Shown in pieces: positions 8,427 to 18,451 of a DNA stretch of 64,000 nucleotides; positions within the stretch are counted from its first letter, which is position 1; every line of letters starts with the position of its first letter. The position numbers and the translations under genes were made by a program. Source of the DNA: Streptomyces sp. RKND-216 (GTDB lineage: Bacteria > Actinomycetota > Actinomycetes > Streptomycetales > Streptomycetaceae); contig NZ_SSBQ01000002.1 in the NCBI RefSeq assembly GCF_004795255.1, positions 601,001 to 665,000 on the forward strand, given 5' to 3'. Under the pieces are notes generated by a model. That model worked only from the letters and a program-made list of their open reading frames with translations, had not been told where the DNA came from and searched no databases.

Positions 8427-8611
8427 CCACCGAGTTGATCTGGGCCAAGAGCAGCTACAGCGGCAGCTCGGGCGACAACTGCATCGAGGTGGCCGCGTGT
8501 GCGGACACCGTGCACGTGCGGGACTCCAAGGTGAGCGACGGCCCGCAGCTCGCCGTGGCGCCCGCCGCGTGGGCCTCGTTCGTCGGCTACGCCGCGCACG
8601 CGCAGCGCTGA
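8423..8611 (+). CDS. DUF397 protein, partner of the XRE regulator
   Basis: A 62-residue DUF397 protein: IWAKSSYSGSSGDNCIEVA, then VHVRDSKVSDGPQLAVAP and a final WASFVGY. It overlaps the preceding regulator gene by ATGA, so the two should be co-translated. In Streptomyces such small acidic proteins pair with XRE/DUF5753 regulators and RsbW-like ATPases (the abaA/whiJ-type sets) and affect development or secondary metabolism. If the upstream frameshift is real, this partner has lost its cognate regulator. Confidence 0.88.
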   Translation: MTTELIWAKSSYSGSSGDNCIEVAACADTVHVRDSKVSDGPQLAVAPAAWASFVGYAAHAQR

Positions 8612-8645
8612 GACCCCAAGGGCCGCTCAGGGCTGGAGAGGTCGT

Positions 8646-9533
8646 TCACTCCGGCTGCAGCCGTGCCAGGTCCTCGGCCGACAGACGGATCGCCCCGACC
8701 GCCAGGTTGGCGATCAGGTGGCGCGGGTTCGCCGTTCCGGGGATGGCCAGCACGTGGTCTCCCTGGTGCAGTGTCCAGGCGAGGCGGATCTGCGCCGGGC
8801 TGACATCGTGCTCACGGGCGACGGCGAGCAGCCGGTCCTCGTACTCTCCCGTCGCGCCCGCGTCGCCGCCCTCGCGGGCGATCGCGTAGTACGGGACGAA
8901 CGCGATGCCCTGCTCACCGCAGGCCCGCAGCACCTCGTGGCGGTCCGGTGTGGAGCCGAGCCCGAAGGCGTTCTGCACGCAGACCACCGGTGCGAGGGTC
9001 TGCGCCTCGGCGAGCTGGGCCACCGTGACGTTGGAGACGCCGAGGTGGCGGATCAGCCCGGCCTCCTGCAGCTCCGCGAGGGCACCGAAATGCTCGGCGA
9101 GAGACCCGTCGGAGGCGCTGCCCGGCAGCCGGAGGTTCACCAGGTCGAGGTGGTCCCGTCCGAGCTGCCGCAGGTTGTCCTCGACCTGGCCCCGCAGTTG
9201 GGCCGGATCGGCCCACCACCACTCCCCCGCCGCGTCCCGTCCCGGCCACACCTTGGTGGCGACGACCAGGTCCTCGCGGTAGGGGGCCAGCGCTTCGCGG
9301 ATCAGCGCGTTGGCCGAGCACTCGGAGGAGGAGAAGTAGAAGGCGGCGGTGTCGATGTGGTTGACGCCCAGTTCCACGGCCCGGCGCAGCAGAGAGATCA
9401 TCTCGTCCCGGTCGGTCGGCGGGCCGTCGAACCCTCCGCACAGGCGCAGTGCGCCGTAGCCGAGACGGTTGACGGTGCGGTCGCCGAGGGTCCAGGTCCC
9501 GGCAGCCGAAGCGGTGATCATCTCAAGAGCCAT
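8646..9533 (-). CDS. aldo/keto reductase
   Basis: A 295-residue TIM-barrel NAD(P)H oxidoreductase. Catalytic Asp and Tyr sit in HIDTAAFY (about residues 59-66) and the Lys in VVATKVW. The family's usual catalytic His position reads LVNLRLPG, so that residue is replaced, as in several actinobacterial members. The C-terminal cofactor segment is VLAIPGTANPRHLIANLAV. It probably reduces an aldehyde or ketone; the substrate is unknown. A second ATG four codons in is an equally possible start. Confidence 0.85.
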   Translation of the reverse strand: MALEMITASAAGTWTLGDRTVNRLGYGALRLCGGFDGPPTDRDEMISLLRRAVELGVNHIDTAAFYFSSSECSANALIREALAPYREDLVVATKVWPGRDAAGEWWWADPAQLRGQVEDNLRQLGRDHLDLVNLRLPGSASDGSLAEHFGALAELQEAGLIRHLGVSNVTVAQLAEAQTLAPVVCVQNAFGLGSTPDRHEVLRACGEQGIAFVPYYAIAREGGDAGATGEYEDRLLAVAREHDVSPAQIRLAWTLHQGDHVLAIPGTANPRHLIANLAVGAIRLSAEDLARLQPE

Positions 9534-9760
9534 GGCCGGGAGTGTGCCACCAGTCGGGCGGTCCGCCCAGTGAACGTCGTGTGAGGCTTCCGGAACGTGA
9601 CCGGCGAGCGGACCGGCGGTGACGGCCTGCCCGGCACGGAGACGTTGGGCCGCACGGGTGAGGGGTGAGCGGGTGCCGGGCTGGCCCCTGGCCCGGGAAG
9701 CGTGCGGGTGGCGTGCGCGACATGCGACGGACGGGGGGATATCCGCACCTCGGGGCGGTC

Positions 9761-10846
9761 ATGGGGCACCATCGGCATGTGCAACCGGGGGCAGACGACT
9801 ACGAGTACCGGGGCGCGCCGCCGCCCGAGCTGCGGGGCGAGCCGGAGCCGCCGCCCGCGCCGCGCGATGCCCACGCGGCGGCACGGCGCACCGCCAGACG
9901 TCGGCGGCGGCGGGTGTGGGCGTGGCTGGCGGTGCTGTTCCTGCTGCCGTTCTCGGTGCCCCTGGTCTTCCGCGGCCTGGATCTCGACGGTCCGTCACCC
10001 GTGCCGCAGATGCTGGCGTTCCTGCCGTGGTTCCTCGCTCCGGCGTGGCTCGGGCTGGTCGCGGCGGTGCTCGCGCGCCGGGTGCTCCCGGTGGTGTGGG
10101 CGGTCGCGGTGCTGGTCGCCACGGGGTGGTTCCTCCAGCCGTACGGGCCGGACGCCCCGGCCGGGGCCGCCGATCCGCCGGGAAACCGGTTCCGCGTGCT
10201 GACCGCGAACCTGCACCACGGCGACGCCCTGCCCGCGCTGCGCGAACTGCTGCGCGACGAACGGCCGCAGCTGGTCGCCGTGCAGGAGTGCGGCCCGGCC
10301 TGCGCGGCGGCGCTGCGGGCGGACGAGGTACGGGACCTGTATCCGCACCGGGTGATCGTCGAAGGCGGATCGGCGGAGGGCTCGGCGCTGCTCAGCGCGT
10401 ACCCGCTGCGCAGCACGCCGCCCGTGCCGGGGATGCTGGCCATGCCGGGGGCCGTGGTGGACGTCGGGGACCGGTCGCTGAGGTTCCAGCTCGCGCACCC
10501 GATGCCGCCGCTGCTGGAGACGATCGGGCCGTGGGAGCGCGAGCTGGGGCGGCTCGCGGACTTCGCGGACGAGCGGGCGGGCGAACCGCTGGTCATGGCG
10601 GGCGACTTCAACGCCACGCAGGACCACGCGGCGTTCCGCGCGGTGCTGGACGCGGGACTGGGCGACGTGGCCCGCCTGGAGGGGCGCTCGCGTACGCCGA
10701 CCTGGCCGACGCAGACGGCGCCGCCGCTGGGGGCGCAGATCGACCACGTGCTGGTGAGCGACGATTTCGACACCCACGGGGTGACCTTCTTCGACCTCCC
10801 GGGCTCGGACCACCGCGCCGTGCTGGCGGACATCGCCCTGCGGTAG
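9761..10846 (+). CDS. membrane-anchored endonuclease/exonuclease/phosphatase-family protein
   Basis: About 361 residues. The N-terminal ~50 residues are basic and Pro/Arg-rich, followed by three hydrophobic segments (VWAWLAVLFLLPFSVPLVF, MLAFLPWFLAPAWLGLVAAV, VVWAVAVLVATGWFL), then an exposed EEP domain. That domain has the fold's catalytic set: RVLTANLHHGD, LVAVQECG (metal Glu), VMAGDFNAT, QIDHVLVSDDF and GSDHRAV (final Asp-His). It probably cleaves phosphodiester bonds outside the cell (DNase or phospholipase-like). The start is uncertain; an ATG at 9722 is the main alternative. Confidence 0.82.
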   Translation: MGHHRHVQPGADDYEYRGAPPPELRGEPEPPPAPRDAHAAARRTARRRRRRVWAWLAVLFLLPFSVPLVFRGLDLDGPSPVPQMLAFLPWFLAPAWLGLVAAVLARRVLPVVWAVAVLVATGWFLQPYGPDAPAGAADPPGNRFRVLTANLHHGDALPALRELLRDERPQLVAVQECGPACAAALRADEVRDLYPHRVIVEGGSAEGSALLSAYPLRSTPPVPGMLAMPGAVVDVGDRSLRFQLAHPMPPLLETIGPWERELGRLADFADERAGEPLVMAGDFNATQDHAAFRAVLDAGLGDVARLEGRSRTPTWPTQTAPPLGAQIDHVLVSDDFDTHGVTFFDLPGSDHRAVLADIALR

Positions 10847-10879
10847 CAGGCAGGCGGCCGGCTCCGGAGTGCGGGAGGT

Positions 10880-10914
10880 GACGGGCACGGGCGCCACGAC
10901 GTGCCGTGCCCGTC
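10880..10914 (+). terminator. hairpin terminator after the EEP-family gene
   Basis: A perfect 11-bp stem, GACGGGCACGG (10880-10890) with CCGTGCCCGTC (10904-10914), encloses a 13-nt loop 34 bp after the stop codon. There is no U-tract, which is normal for high-GC actinobacterial terminators. Confidence 0.55.
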
Positions 10915-11030
10915 GCGGTATCCGGACAGGCCGAACGGCTGTGCCCCGCCCTCTTCACGCATGTCCTCTCCGGACGCCCATGGAGATCTGGTGCAATTCC
11001 TTACTCGTGCGCCCAGAAAGGACTTCTCAC

Positions 11031-11375
11031 ATGAAGATCGGAACGCGCATCAAGCCCGCAGCTCGCGCAGGTGTCGTGGCGGCAGCCGTCATCGGCAGCC
11101 TGGCGGCGACGGTCGCACCCGCGGGGGCGGCTCCCGCCCGGCCCTACGGCACGGTGGTCACTCCGGCGGGGCTCAGCATCCGCGAATACCCCAGCACCGA
11201 CTCCTCCGTCACCGGCGGCCTCGGCTACCGGGCACAGGTGGGACTGCGGTGCAAGGTCCGGGCGCAGAACATCGACGGCAACACGCTCTGGTACCAGCTG
11301 CGCAGCAGCGGGGACTGGGTCACGGCGCGATACGTCGACAACACCGGGTTCGTGCCGTACTGCAAGGACGTGTAA
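11031..11375 (+). CDS. small secreted SH3-like protein
   Basis: A 114-residue exported protein. Residues 1-35 are a Sec signal peptide (basic start, AGVVAAAVIGSLAATVAPAG core, cleavage near AGAA-AP). The mature part is one bacterial SH3-like domain: TVVTPAGLSIREYPSTDSSV, a middle Cys strand, and DWVTARYVDNTGFVPYCKDV. Its two cysteines probably form a disulfide. Such domains bind cell-wall peptides in some proteins; here the role is unknown. AAAGGA lies 10 nt upstream of the ATG. Confidence 0.82.
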   Translation: MKIGTRIKPAARAGVVAAAVIGSLAATVAPAGAAPARPYGTVVTPAGLSIREYPSTDSSVTGGLGYRAQVGLRCKVRAQNIDGNTLWYQLRSSGDWVTARYVDNTGFVPYCKDV

Positions 11376-11504
11376 GGCACTCGGCTCGTCAGTCCCCCGC
11401 ACCCGCCGCCCGACCGCGGGGGACCGACGCCCGCAGGGGCATCGGCTCGTGTCGTCCCGGCAGAGCGGCCCGCGCAGGATGCGCGCAGGCGTGAGGCCTT
11501 GAGC

Positions 11505-11753
11505 TCAGACGGTGAGCGGCACCTCGTGGATGTGGGCGGCCGGGTGGCCGGTGCGTTCGTGGACGCGTTGCACGGCCTCGCTGGAGGGGGCTTCGGACAG
11601 GCAGTAGACGACGCCGGACTCCGGGTCGGCCCAGGCGCGCTCGAAGTGCACGTTCTCCTCACCTTCGATGGCCAGGTCGGCCGCGTGGGCTTCCCTGAGT
11701 TCGTCTGCGGTGATGCCCTTCATCCCCTCGTGGACGTCCATGAAGCGGGCCAT
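11505..11753 (-). CDS. DUF4242 nickel-binding-like protein (SCO4226 type)
   Basis: An 82-residue protein beginning MARFMDVHEGMKGITADELR and containing NVHFERAWADPESGVVYCLSE and VHERTGHPAAHIHEVP. It closely resembles Streptomyces coelicolor SCO4226, described as a nickel-binding ferredoxin-like-fold protein. The internal ATG at 11753 has a good GGAGG, so the longer upstream reading is rejected. It is followed on the same strand by the ECF sigma gene's 3' side; the genes are otherwise unrelated. Confidence 0.8.
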   Translation of the reverse strand: MARFMDVHEGMKGITADELREAHAADLAIEGEENVHFERAWADPESGVVYCLSEAPSSEAVQRVHERTGHPAAHIHEVPLTV

Positions 11754-11857
11754 CGTGATGCACCTCCGGGGGTCGTTCCCCCCTGCGTGGGGTCCGTCTC
11801 CATTCTCCTCCCGGGCGGCGGTCCGTCGCCAGCCCGCCGGGGAGCCGACCGACCCGA

Positions 11858-13095
<1,238 letters not shown>

Positions 13096-13099
<4 letters not shown>

Positions 13100-13515
13100 G
13101 TCTGGTCCGGCGGCCCGTCCGAAACGGGGCGGACGACGACCGCCGGCTCCGGGTCGGAGCCCTCCGGGACGGGGCAGGAGTAGGCGCGGGCGGCGATCTC
13201 GTAGGCGCGCTCCGGGGTCTCCACGTCCACGATCCAGTAGCCCGCGAGGACCTCCTTGGTCTCCCCGAAGGGCCCGTCGGAGACCACGGGGCGACCGTCC
13301 TTGTCGGCGGTGACCAGACGGGTCTGGGACGGCTCCGCCAGCCCCTGGGCGTCGACCCATTCACCGGACGCGACGAGGTCCTGGTTGAGCTTCTCCATGT
13401 GCTGGAACATGGCCTTGAGCTCGGACTCCGACCAGGCGGGGGCTCCCGGGGAGGAGTTTCCGCTCATGGCGTCGTAGTACTTCTGGGCTGACATCAGCAT
13501 CAGCATGTACTTCAT
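13096..13515 (-). CDS. YCII-related (DGPF) protein, ECF42 partner
   Basis: A 139-residue single-domain protein of the YCII/DGPF family: MKYMLMLMSAQKYYDAM at the start, VVSDGPFGETKEVLAGYWIV in the middle (the name-giving DGPF motif). It is the typical partner encoded directly upstream of ECF42 sigma factors, and both genes are joined by a 4-nt overlap. The biochemical role of DGPF proteins is unsettled; they are thought to act as small enzymes or signalling partners. Confidence 0.86.
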
Positions 13516-14220
13516 GGTCTGGCTCCTTCGTCGGCGGCTCCCCTGCGGGTGCCTCTCACCGGAGACGTCGGAGCGGTGCGGCGGGTCTCGACGTCGCGGG
13601 GAAGAAATCCCGGAAGAACTTCGGCACCGCTCTCGACCGGATCACGGTCCGGTCACGGGCCCATTGTCGCGCCCCGGTGCCCACCGCGCCCGGTAACACG
13701 CGGTTTCCCCGGAACGAGCGATACCCCTGCCCACGGCCACGGCCACGGCCACGGCGACCGTCGTCCGACACAGGTCACCCGCGAAGGCAGGGCGGACGGG
13801 CGGAAGGGCGGCACGGGTGCGCGTCACCGAGAGACGGAGGTGACAGGAAAAACAGACAAGTCCGACATGCACCCTCTCCACGCTTCCCTCGCACGGCCAA
13901 CACCGCTCCACGGCGGGAGAGCTGGAAATAGGTGGATATAAGGAACGCTCCAAGTCCCTTGTGGCGGGACTCACATCGCGCCATGGCCGATCTTGGGAAC
14001 CGGGACGGCCCGGGATGCGTCGCGCGGCCAAATCGCCTGCGGTGCCTGACGATTAGGAAATCCCGGAGATTCACCGCTCTCACGCTCGGAAAATGCTTCA
14101 TCGCATAGCGTCGAGGAACACCGGCCGGTAAAGGTCGCAGACGCGAAGGTCACCTTTTCCCGCAGCTTGTCTCCGGCGAATTGACTGTGGTCCTATGTGC
14201 TCGCTTCCGCACGTCATGGC
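13516..14220. other. ~700-bp stretch without a recognised gene
   Basis: Between the DGPF gene and the riboswitch no reading frame has convincing coding character. It includes a short tandem repeat (about four copies of CCACGG, near 13729-13755) and lower-GC, AT-containing stretches (13920-14200). Those fit a promoter region for the LysM gene, but no clear -35/-10 pair could be assigned. A TTGACT at 14181 lacks a good partner. Confidence 0.5.
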
Positions 14221-14223
14221 GGA

Positions 14224-14440
14224 GGTTCCCGCGCCGGGACGCCGAATCCTGCCGACCGGCACCAGGGAAAAGCGCAGTAGTCAGCAACGGCAGGAGCGGG
14301 GGAACCAGGTAAGCGCCGCGCCGCACGACGGCCGGCTTGGGGTGAAGCCATGCCTCATCGCGCCCCCACGCGACGGGACATGGCCGGGCAACTCTTCTCG
14401 CCCGAATCCGACAGCTCACCTCGCAGGCGTAGGAGAGGAT
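14224..14440 (+). ncRNA. ydaO-type c-di-AMP riboswitch
   Basis: The conserved blocks of the ydaO/yuaA aptamer occur in order. They are GCCGAATCCTGCCG (from 14241), GGAGCGGGGGAACCAGGTAA (about 14293-14312), GGCTTGGGGTGAAGCC (about 14334-14349), GGCCGGGCAACT and, near the 3' end, GCCCGAATCCGACAGCTCAC followed by CTCGCAGGCGTAGGAGAGGA. The known class binds c-di-AMP. In Streptomyces it sits before cell-wall hydrolase genes such as rpfA and usually turns expression off when c-di-AMP is high. Here it ends about 10 nt before the LysM gene's start codon. Ends of the aptamer are approximate. Confidence 0.92.
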
Positions 14441-14448
14441 TCACCACC

Positions 14449-15210
14449 ATGTCCCGTGGCCGTCACCGCCGCCCGCGTCATCTACTCAATTCCCGCAAGG
14501 TCTCCCGCCTTACCGTCGCGCTCGCCGCCGGCGGCGCCGTCGCCGCGCCGATCGCCGCCGCGGGCACCGCCCAGGCCGCCCCCGCCTCCGCGCCGGCCGC
14601 CGCCAACGTGAAGACCGTCAAGACCGGCGCCAAGGCGGAGCAGACCGCCGCCGCCGAGAGCTACACCGTCGCCTCCGGCGACACCCTCTTCAAGATCGCC
14701 AACGCGCACGACGTCAAGGGCGGCTGGCAGGCCGTCTACGAGGCCAACAAGGAGACGGTCGGCGGGAACCCGGACCTGATCCACCCCGGCCAGGAGCTGA
14801 CCCTGGAGGCCGCGGCGGCCCAGAAGGGCGGCGAGGCCCAGCAGTCCTCCACCGAGACCTCCGGCGAGTCGGCCGACCAGGCCACCTACCCGGACAACCT
14901 GGACGGCTGGATCCGCGAGGCGCTGGCCATCATGGAGCAGGAGGGCATCCCGGGCTCCTACGACGGCATCCACCGCAACATCATCCGTGAGTCCGGCGGT
15001 GACCCGAGCGCCATCAACAACTGGGACATCAACGCCCAGAACGGCACGCCGTCCATCGGTCTGCTCCAGGTCATCAAGCCCACCTTCGACGCCTACCACG
15101 TCGAGGGCACGGCCTACGACCAGTACGACCCGGTCGCCAACATCGTCGCCGCCTGCAACTACGCGGCCGACCGCTACGGCAGCATCGACAACGTCAACGG
15201 CCCCTACTGA
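14449..15210 (+). CDS. secreted LysM / transglycosylase-like cell-wall hydrolase
   Basis: A 253-residue exported protein. Residues 1-43 are a signal peptide cut near AQA. A LysM domain follows at about 70-120 (YTVASGDTLFKIANAHDVK ... LIHPGQELTL), which binds peptidoglycan. A lytic-transglycosylase-like domain is at 150-253 (IHRNIIRESGGDPSAIN with probable catalytic Glu181, then TPSIGLLQVIKPTFDAY). It would cleave glycan strands during growth or germination. The ATG at 14449 follows AGGAGAGGA, which also closes the riboswitch, so c-di-AMP probably controls it. An upstream in-frame ATG lies inside the riboswitch and is rejected. Confidence 0.92.
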   Translation: MSRGRHRRPRHLLNSRKVSRLTVALAAGGAVAAPIAAAGTAQAAPASAPAAANVKTVKTGAKAEQTAAAESYTVASGDTLFKIANAHDVKGGWQAVYEANKETVGGNPDLIHPGQELTLEAAAAQKGGEAQQSSTETSGESADQATYPDNLDGWIREALAIMEQEGIPGSYDGIHRNIIRESGGDPSAINNWDINAQNGTPSIGLLQVIKPTFDAYHVEGTAYDQYDPVANIVAACNYAADRYGSIDNVNGPY

Positions 15211-15236
15211 GCCCGACGTTCGAGGGTCACTCGACG

Positions 15237-15273
15237 GCCGCCTCCCACCGGCGTGCAGGTGGGAGGCGGCTTT
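15237..15273 (+). terminator. strong terminator after the LysM gene
   Basis: A perfect 13-bp stem, GCCGCCTCCCACC (15237-15249) with GGTGGGAGGCGGC (15258-15270), has an 8-nt loop and a short TTT tail. It starts 26 bp after the stop codon. Confidence 0.85.
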
Positions 15274-15342
15274 CGTCGTGCCCGGGGGCGGCGCGCCGCA
15301 GCGGTCGGGAGCCGTCGCGGGAGCCGGGCCGCGCCGCAGTGT

Positions 15343-16530
15343 TCAGGCGACGGAGCCGATCGGCCGGGGCCCACCGCGGGCCCCGGGACCGTCGTGGTGG
15401 ATCGGGGTGTGGGCCCCGGTCAGCGGCAGCCCGGAGCCGCCGCGGCGGCTGGCGACGATCTCCGCGGCGATGGACACCGCCGTCTCCTCGGGTGTGCGCG
15501 CGCCCAGGTCCAGGCCGATGGGCGAGCGCAACCGGGTGAGTTCGAGTTCGGTGACGCCCGCCGCGCGCAGCCGGGCGAGACGGTCCTCGTGGGTGCGGCG
15601 CGAGCCCATCGCCCCCACGTAGGCGACCGGCAGCCGCAGGGCCCGCTCCAGCAGCGGGATGTCGAACTTGGCGTCGTGGGTGAGGACGCACACCACCGTG
15701 CGGGCATCGACCTCGGTGGCGTCCAGGTAGTCGTGCGGCCAGTCGACGACCACCTCGTCCGCGTCCGGGAAGCGCGCCGCCGTGGCGAACACCGGACGTG
15801 CGTCGCAGACCGTGACGCGGTAGCCGAGGAACTTCCCCGCCCGCACCAGCGCCGCAGCGAAGTCGATCGCGCCGAACACCAGCATGCGCGGCGCCGGCAC
15901 GCTCGACTCCACCAGCAGGGTGAGGGGTACGCCGCAGCGGCTCCCCTCCGCCCCGATGCCGACGGTGGCGGTGCGCCCGGCGTCCAGCAGGGCGCGCGCC
16001 TCGGCGGCGGCCGTACGGTCCAGGCCGGGGTGCCCGCCGAGGGTTCCCGCGGCACCGGACGCGCCGTCGCCGTGACCGTCGCCGCCGTCGTCCGGGCGGA
16101 CGAGAAGAGCCCGCCCCAGGAGCTCCGGCGGACCGGCCACCACGCGGGCGAGGGCCGCTGAGCCGCCGCGGGCCGCCGCAGCGGCGGCCGCCGCGTACGT
16201 CTTCCGCCACGGCGCGTCCGCCCGCACCGGCACGACCAGCACGTCGATGACGCCGCCGCAGGTCAGACCCACGGCGAAGGCGTCGTCGTCGCTGTAGCCG
16301 AAGCGCTCCGTGACGGGCCGACCGTCCCGGAGCGCCTCGGCGCACAGCTCGTAGACCGCGCCCTCGACGCAGCCGCCGGACACGCTGCCGACCGCGGTGC
16401 CCCCGCCGTCCACGGCGAGCGCGGCACCGGGCTGCCGGGGCGCGCTGCCGCTGACGGCCACCACCGTGGCCACGGCGAAGTCGCGGCCCTCCTCGCACCA
16501 CTGGTGCAGTTCGGCGCCGATGTCCAGCAC
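15343..16530 (-). CDS. xdhC: XdhC-family xanthine dehydrogenase maturation factor
   Basis: A 395-residue XdhC/CoxI protein, which in known systems binds molybdenum cofactor and inserts the sulfurated form into xanthine dehydrogenase. The N-terminal XdhC_CoxI domain (FAVATVVAVSGSAPRQPGAA, GSVSGGCVEGAVYELC, GLTCGGVIDVLVVP) is complete. The C-terminal Rossmann-like domain has LVFGAIDFAAALV, VVVDWPHDYL, CVLTHDAKFDIPLL and YVGAMGSRRTHEDRL. It lies downstream of the purine permease and xdh genes on the same strand, as expected for a co-regulated accessory gene. Confidence 0.9.
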   Translation of the reverse strand: MLDIGAELHQWCEEGRDFAVATVVAVSGSAPRQPGAALAVDGGGTAVGSVSGGCVEGAVYELCAEALRDGRPVTERFGYSDDDAFAVGLTCGGVIDVLVVPVRADAPWRKTYAAAAAAAARGGSAALARVVAGPPELLGRALLVRPDDGGDGHGDGASGAAGTLGGHPGLDRTAAAEARALLDAGRTATVGIGAEGSRCGVPLTLLVESSVPAPRMLVFGAIDFAAALVRAGKFLGYRVTVCDARPVFATAARFPDADEVVVDWPHDYLDATEVDARTVVCVLTHDAKFDIPLLERALRLPVAYVGAMGSRRTHEDRLARLRAAGVTELELTRLRSPIGLDLGARTPEETAVSIAAEIVASRRGGSGLPLTGAHTPIHHDGPGARGGPRPIGSVA

Positions 16531-16582
16531 GGAGGAACCTCCAAGGTCGGTGCGGTGCGGTGGGGCTGCGCGTCCGCTCCGG

Positions 16583-18064
16583 CTACTTCACGCCGAGCCA
16601 GGCCTCGATGGGCCCGAGCGAGAAGTAGACGAAGAAGACCAGTGCCAGTACCCACATGAGCCATCCCGGCTCCCGCCACCGGCCCTGCACGGCGCGGATC
16701 AGCACGTAGGAGATGACGCCCGCGGCGATACCGGCGGTGATGGAGTAGGTGAACGGCATCAGGACGGTGGTGAGGAACACCGGAACGGATGTCGCCGGGT
16801 CGTTCCAGTCGATGTGCTTGGCGTTCGTCATCATCATCGAGCCGATGACGACCAGCGCGGCGGCGGCCACCTGTGTCGGGATCACCTGGGCGAGCGGCGT
16901 GAAGAACAGGCACAGGGTGAAGGCCAGGCCGGTGACAACGCTGGCGAACCCGGTGCGTGCGCCGTCGCCGACGCCCGCCGTCGACTCCACGAAAACCGTC
17001 TGTCCGGAGGCGCCCGCGACGCCGCCGACGATGCCGCCGGCGCCGTCGATCGCCAGGGCCTTGCTGAGCCCGGGCATCTTGCCGTCCCGGTCGGCGAGGT
17101 CGGCCTGCTGGCCGATCCCGATGATCGTGCCCATGGCGTCGAAGAACCCGGCCAGCACGAGGGTGAAGACGATCACGCCCACGGTGATCGTGCCGACATC
17201 GGCCATGCCGGTGAAGGAAACCTGGCCGAACAGGCCGAAGTCCGGTGCGCTGACGATCGACCCGGTCAGTTCCGGGGCGTTCAGCCCGCCCCAGTCCTGC
17301 ACGGAGAGACCGGCCACGGCGTGCACCAGCGCGGCGAACAGGGTGCCGCCGACGATGCCGATGAGGATCGCGCCGGGCACCCGGCGCACGTGGAGCAGGA
17401 AGATCAGCAGCAGCGTCACCGCGAAGCACAGCACCGGCCAGCCGGTGAGCTGGTCCTGGACGCCGAGCTGGATCGGCTTGGCCCCGGCGACACCGCCGGG
17501 ACCGCCCATGCTGGTCACGAACCCGGCCTGGACCAGGCCGATCAGCGCCACGAACAGGCCGATGCCCATGGTGATGGCGTGCTTCATCGCCAGCGGGATC
17601 GCGTTCATGATCAGCTCCCGCAGGCCGGTGACGACCAGCAGGATGATCACGGCGCCGTAGATGACACACATGGCGAACGCGTTCCCCCACGTCATCTCCG
17701 GCGCCACCTGGAAGGCCACGACGGCGGAGACGCTGAGTCCCGCGGCCAGCGCGAGGGGGACGTTGCCGAGGATGCCCATCGCCAGCGTCGTCGCCGCGGC
17801 GGCGAACGCGGTGGCGGTGGTGAGCTGGGCGGGGTCGAGCCGGGCACCCGTGGCGTCCGGAACGGACAGGATCACGGGGTTGAGGAGGATGATGTACGCC
17901 ATTGCCATGAAGGTGGTGACGCCGCCGCGCACCTCACGGGCGAGCGTGGATCCTCTGTCGGACATGTGGAAGTACCGGTCGAGCCAGGACCGTCCTGCCT
18001 GGGGGCGGGAGCCGTTCCCCGCCTCCTCGGGCGAGGTCTTGGGCTCCACGTGCGACTGGGTCAT
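16583..18064 (-). CDS. NCS2/AzgA-family purine permease
   Basis: A 493-residue membrane transporter with about 12-14 hydrophobic segments. AzgA-like motifs are present: EVRGGVTTFMAMAYIILLNP at the start of the membrane part, GLFVALIGLVQAGFV, a GFFDAMGTIIGIGQQADLAD helix break, and SGQTVFVESTAGVGDGARTG. It probably imports hypoxanthine, guanine or xanthine by proton symport. The ATG at 18064 (MTQSHVEPKTSPEEAG) has GGGAGAAGG upstream. It lies between the xdh structural genes and xdhC on one strand, so imported purine would feed xanthine dehydrogenase. Confidence 0.9.
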   Translation of the reverse strand: MTQSHVEPKTSPEEAGNGSRPQAGRSWLDRYFHMSDRGSTLAREVRGGVTTFMAMAYIILLNPVILSVPDATGARLDPAQLTTATAFAAAATTLAMGILGNVPLALAAGLSVSAVVAFQVAPEMTWGNAFAMCVIYGAVIILLVVTGLRELIMNAIPLAMKHAITMGIGLFVALIGLVQAGFVTSMGGPGGVAGAKPIQLGVQDQLTGWPVLCFAVTLLLIFLLHVRRVPGAILIGIVGGTLFAALVHAVAGLSVQDWGGLNAPELTGSIVSAPDFGLFGQVSFTGMADVGTITVGVIVFTLVLAGFFDAMGTIIGIGQQADLADRDGKMPGLSKALAIDGAGGIVGGVAGASGQTVFVESTAGVGDGARTGFASVVTGLAFTLCLFFTPLAQVIPTQVAAAALVVIGSMMMTNAKHIDWNDPATSVPVFLTTVLMPFTYSITAGIAAGVISYVLIRAVQGRWREPGWLMWVLALVFFVYFSLGPIEAWLGVK

Positions 18065-18451
18065 CTTGTGCCTTCTCCCAAGGTTCACAGGGGCACCCGC
18101 CCCGGCGCGCCGTGACGCGCCGTCGTTCGGCGGGATTTGGGATATGCACGACGCGGGGGACGGCCCTCGCCGCGTTCTGTGGGGGTGTGCCGGGCACGGT
18201 TCCGCTCGCGCGGGCCGCGCCGACGTGAGGCCGCGCCGGCAGAGGTGCTCCGGAGAACCGGTGCACCCTGCGGGCTGCCCCCGGACAGCAGGGCCGCGGT
18301 GCGGTCGGCACCACCGGCACCGCCCGCAGAGCCGGTCGCCGACGCGGCGGCGGGGAATGCCACCGCGAGGACGAGGCACCACGACGGTGAGGGATCGGCG
18401 GAATGCGCGTGCACGGCGACCACCACGTTCGGCTCGTTCCGGCGGTGCCGG
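18065..18451. other. 387-bp gap inside the purine cluster
   Basis: This gap separates the permease start from the stop of the molybdenum subunit gene. No family is recognisable. A minus-strand reading across 18085-18410 has fairly high GC at third positions and a hydrophobic patch (LVLAVAFPAAASA) but no good start or match, so it is not called as a gene. The permease promoter probably lies here. Confidence 0.4.

Noticed and set aside
13729..13755. Tandem CCACGG repeat as possible CRISPR or regulatory array
   Set aside because: Only about four 6-bp units without spacers; simple slippage repeat in GC-rich DNA.
14181..14209. Promoter starting with TTGACT before the riboswitch
   Set aside because: The -35-like hexamer is good but no acceptable -10 lies 16-19 bp downstream.
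18085..18410. Small secreted protein gene in the gap before the permease
   Set aside because: Some third-position GC bias but no ribosome site, no start with support and no similarity; left as unassigned.
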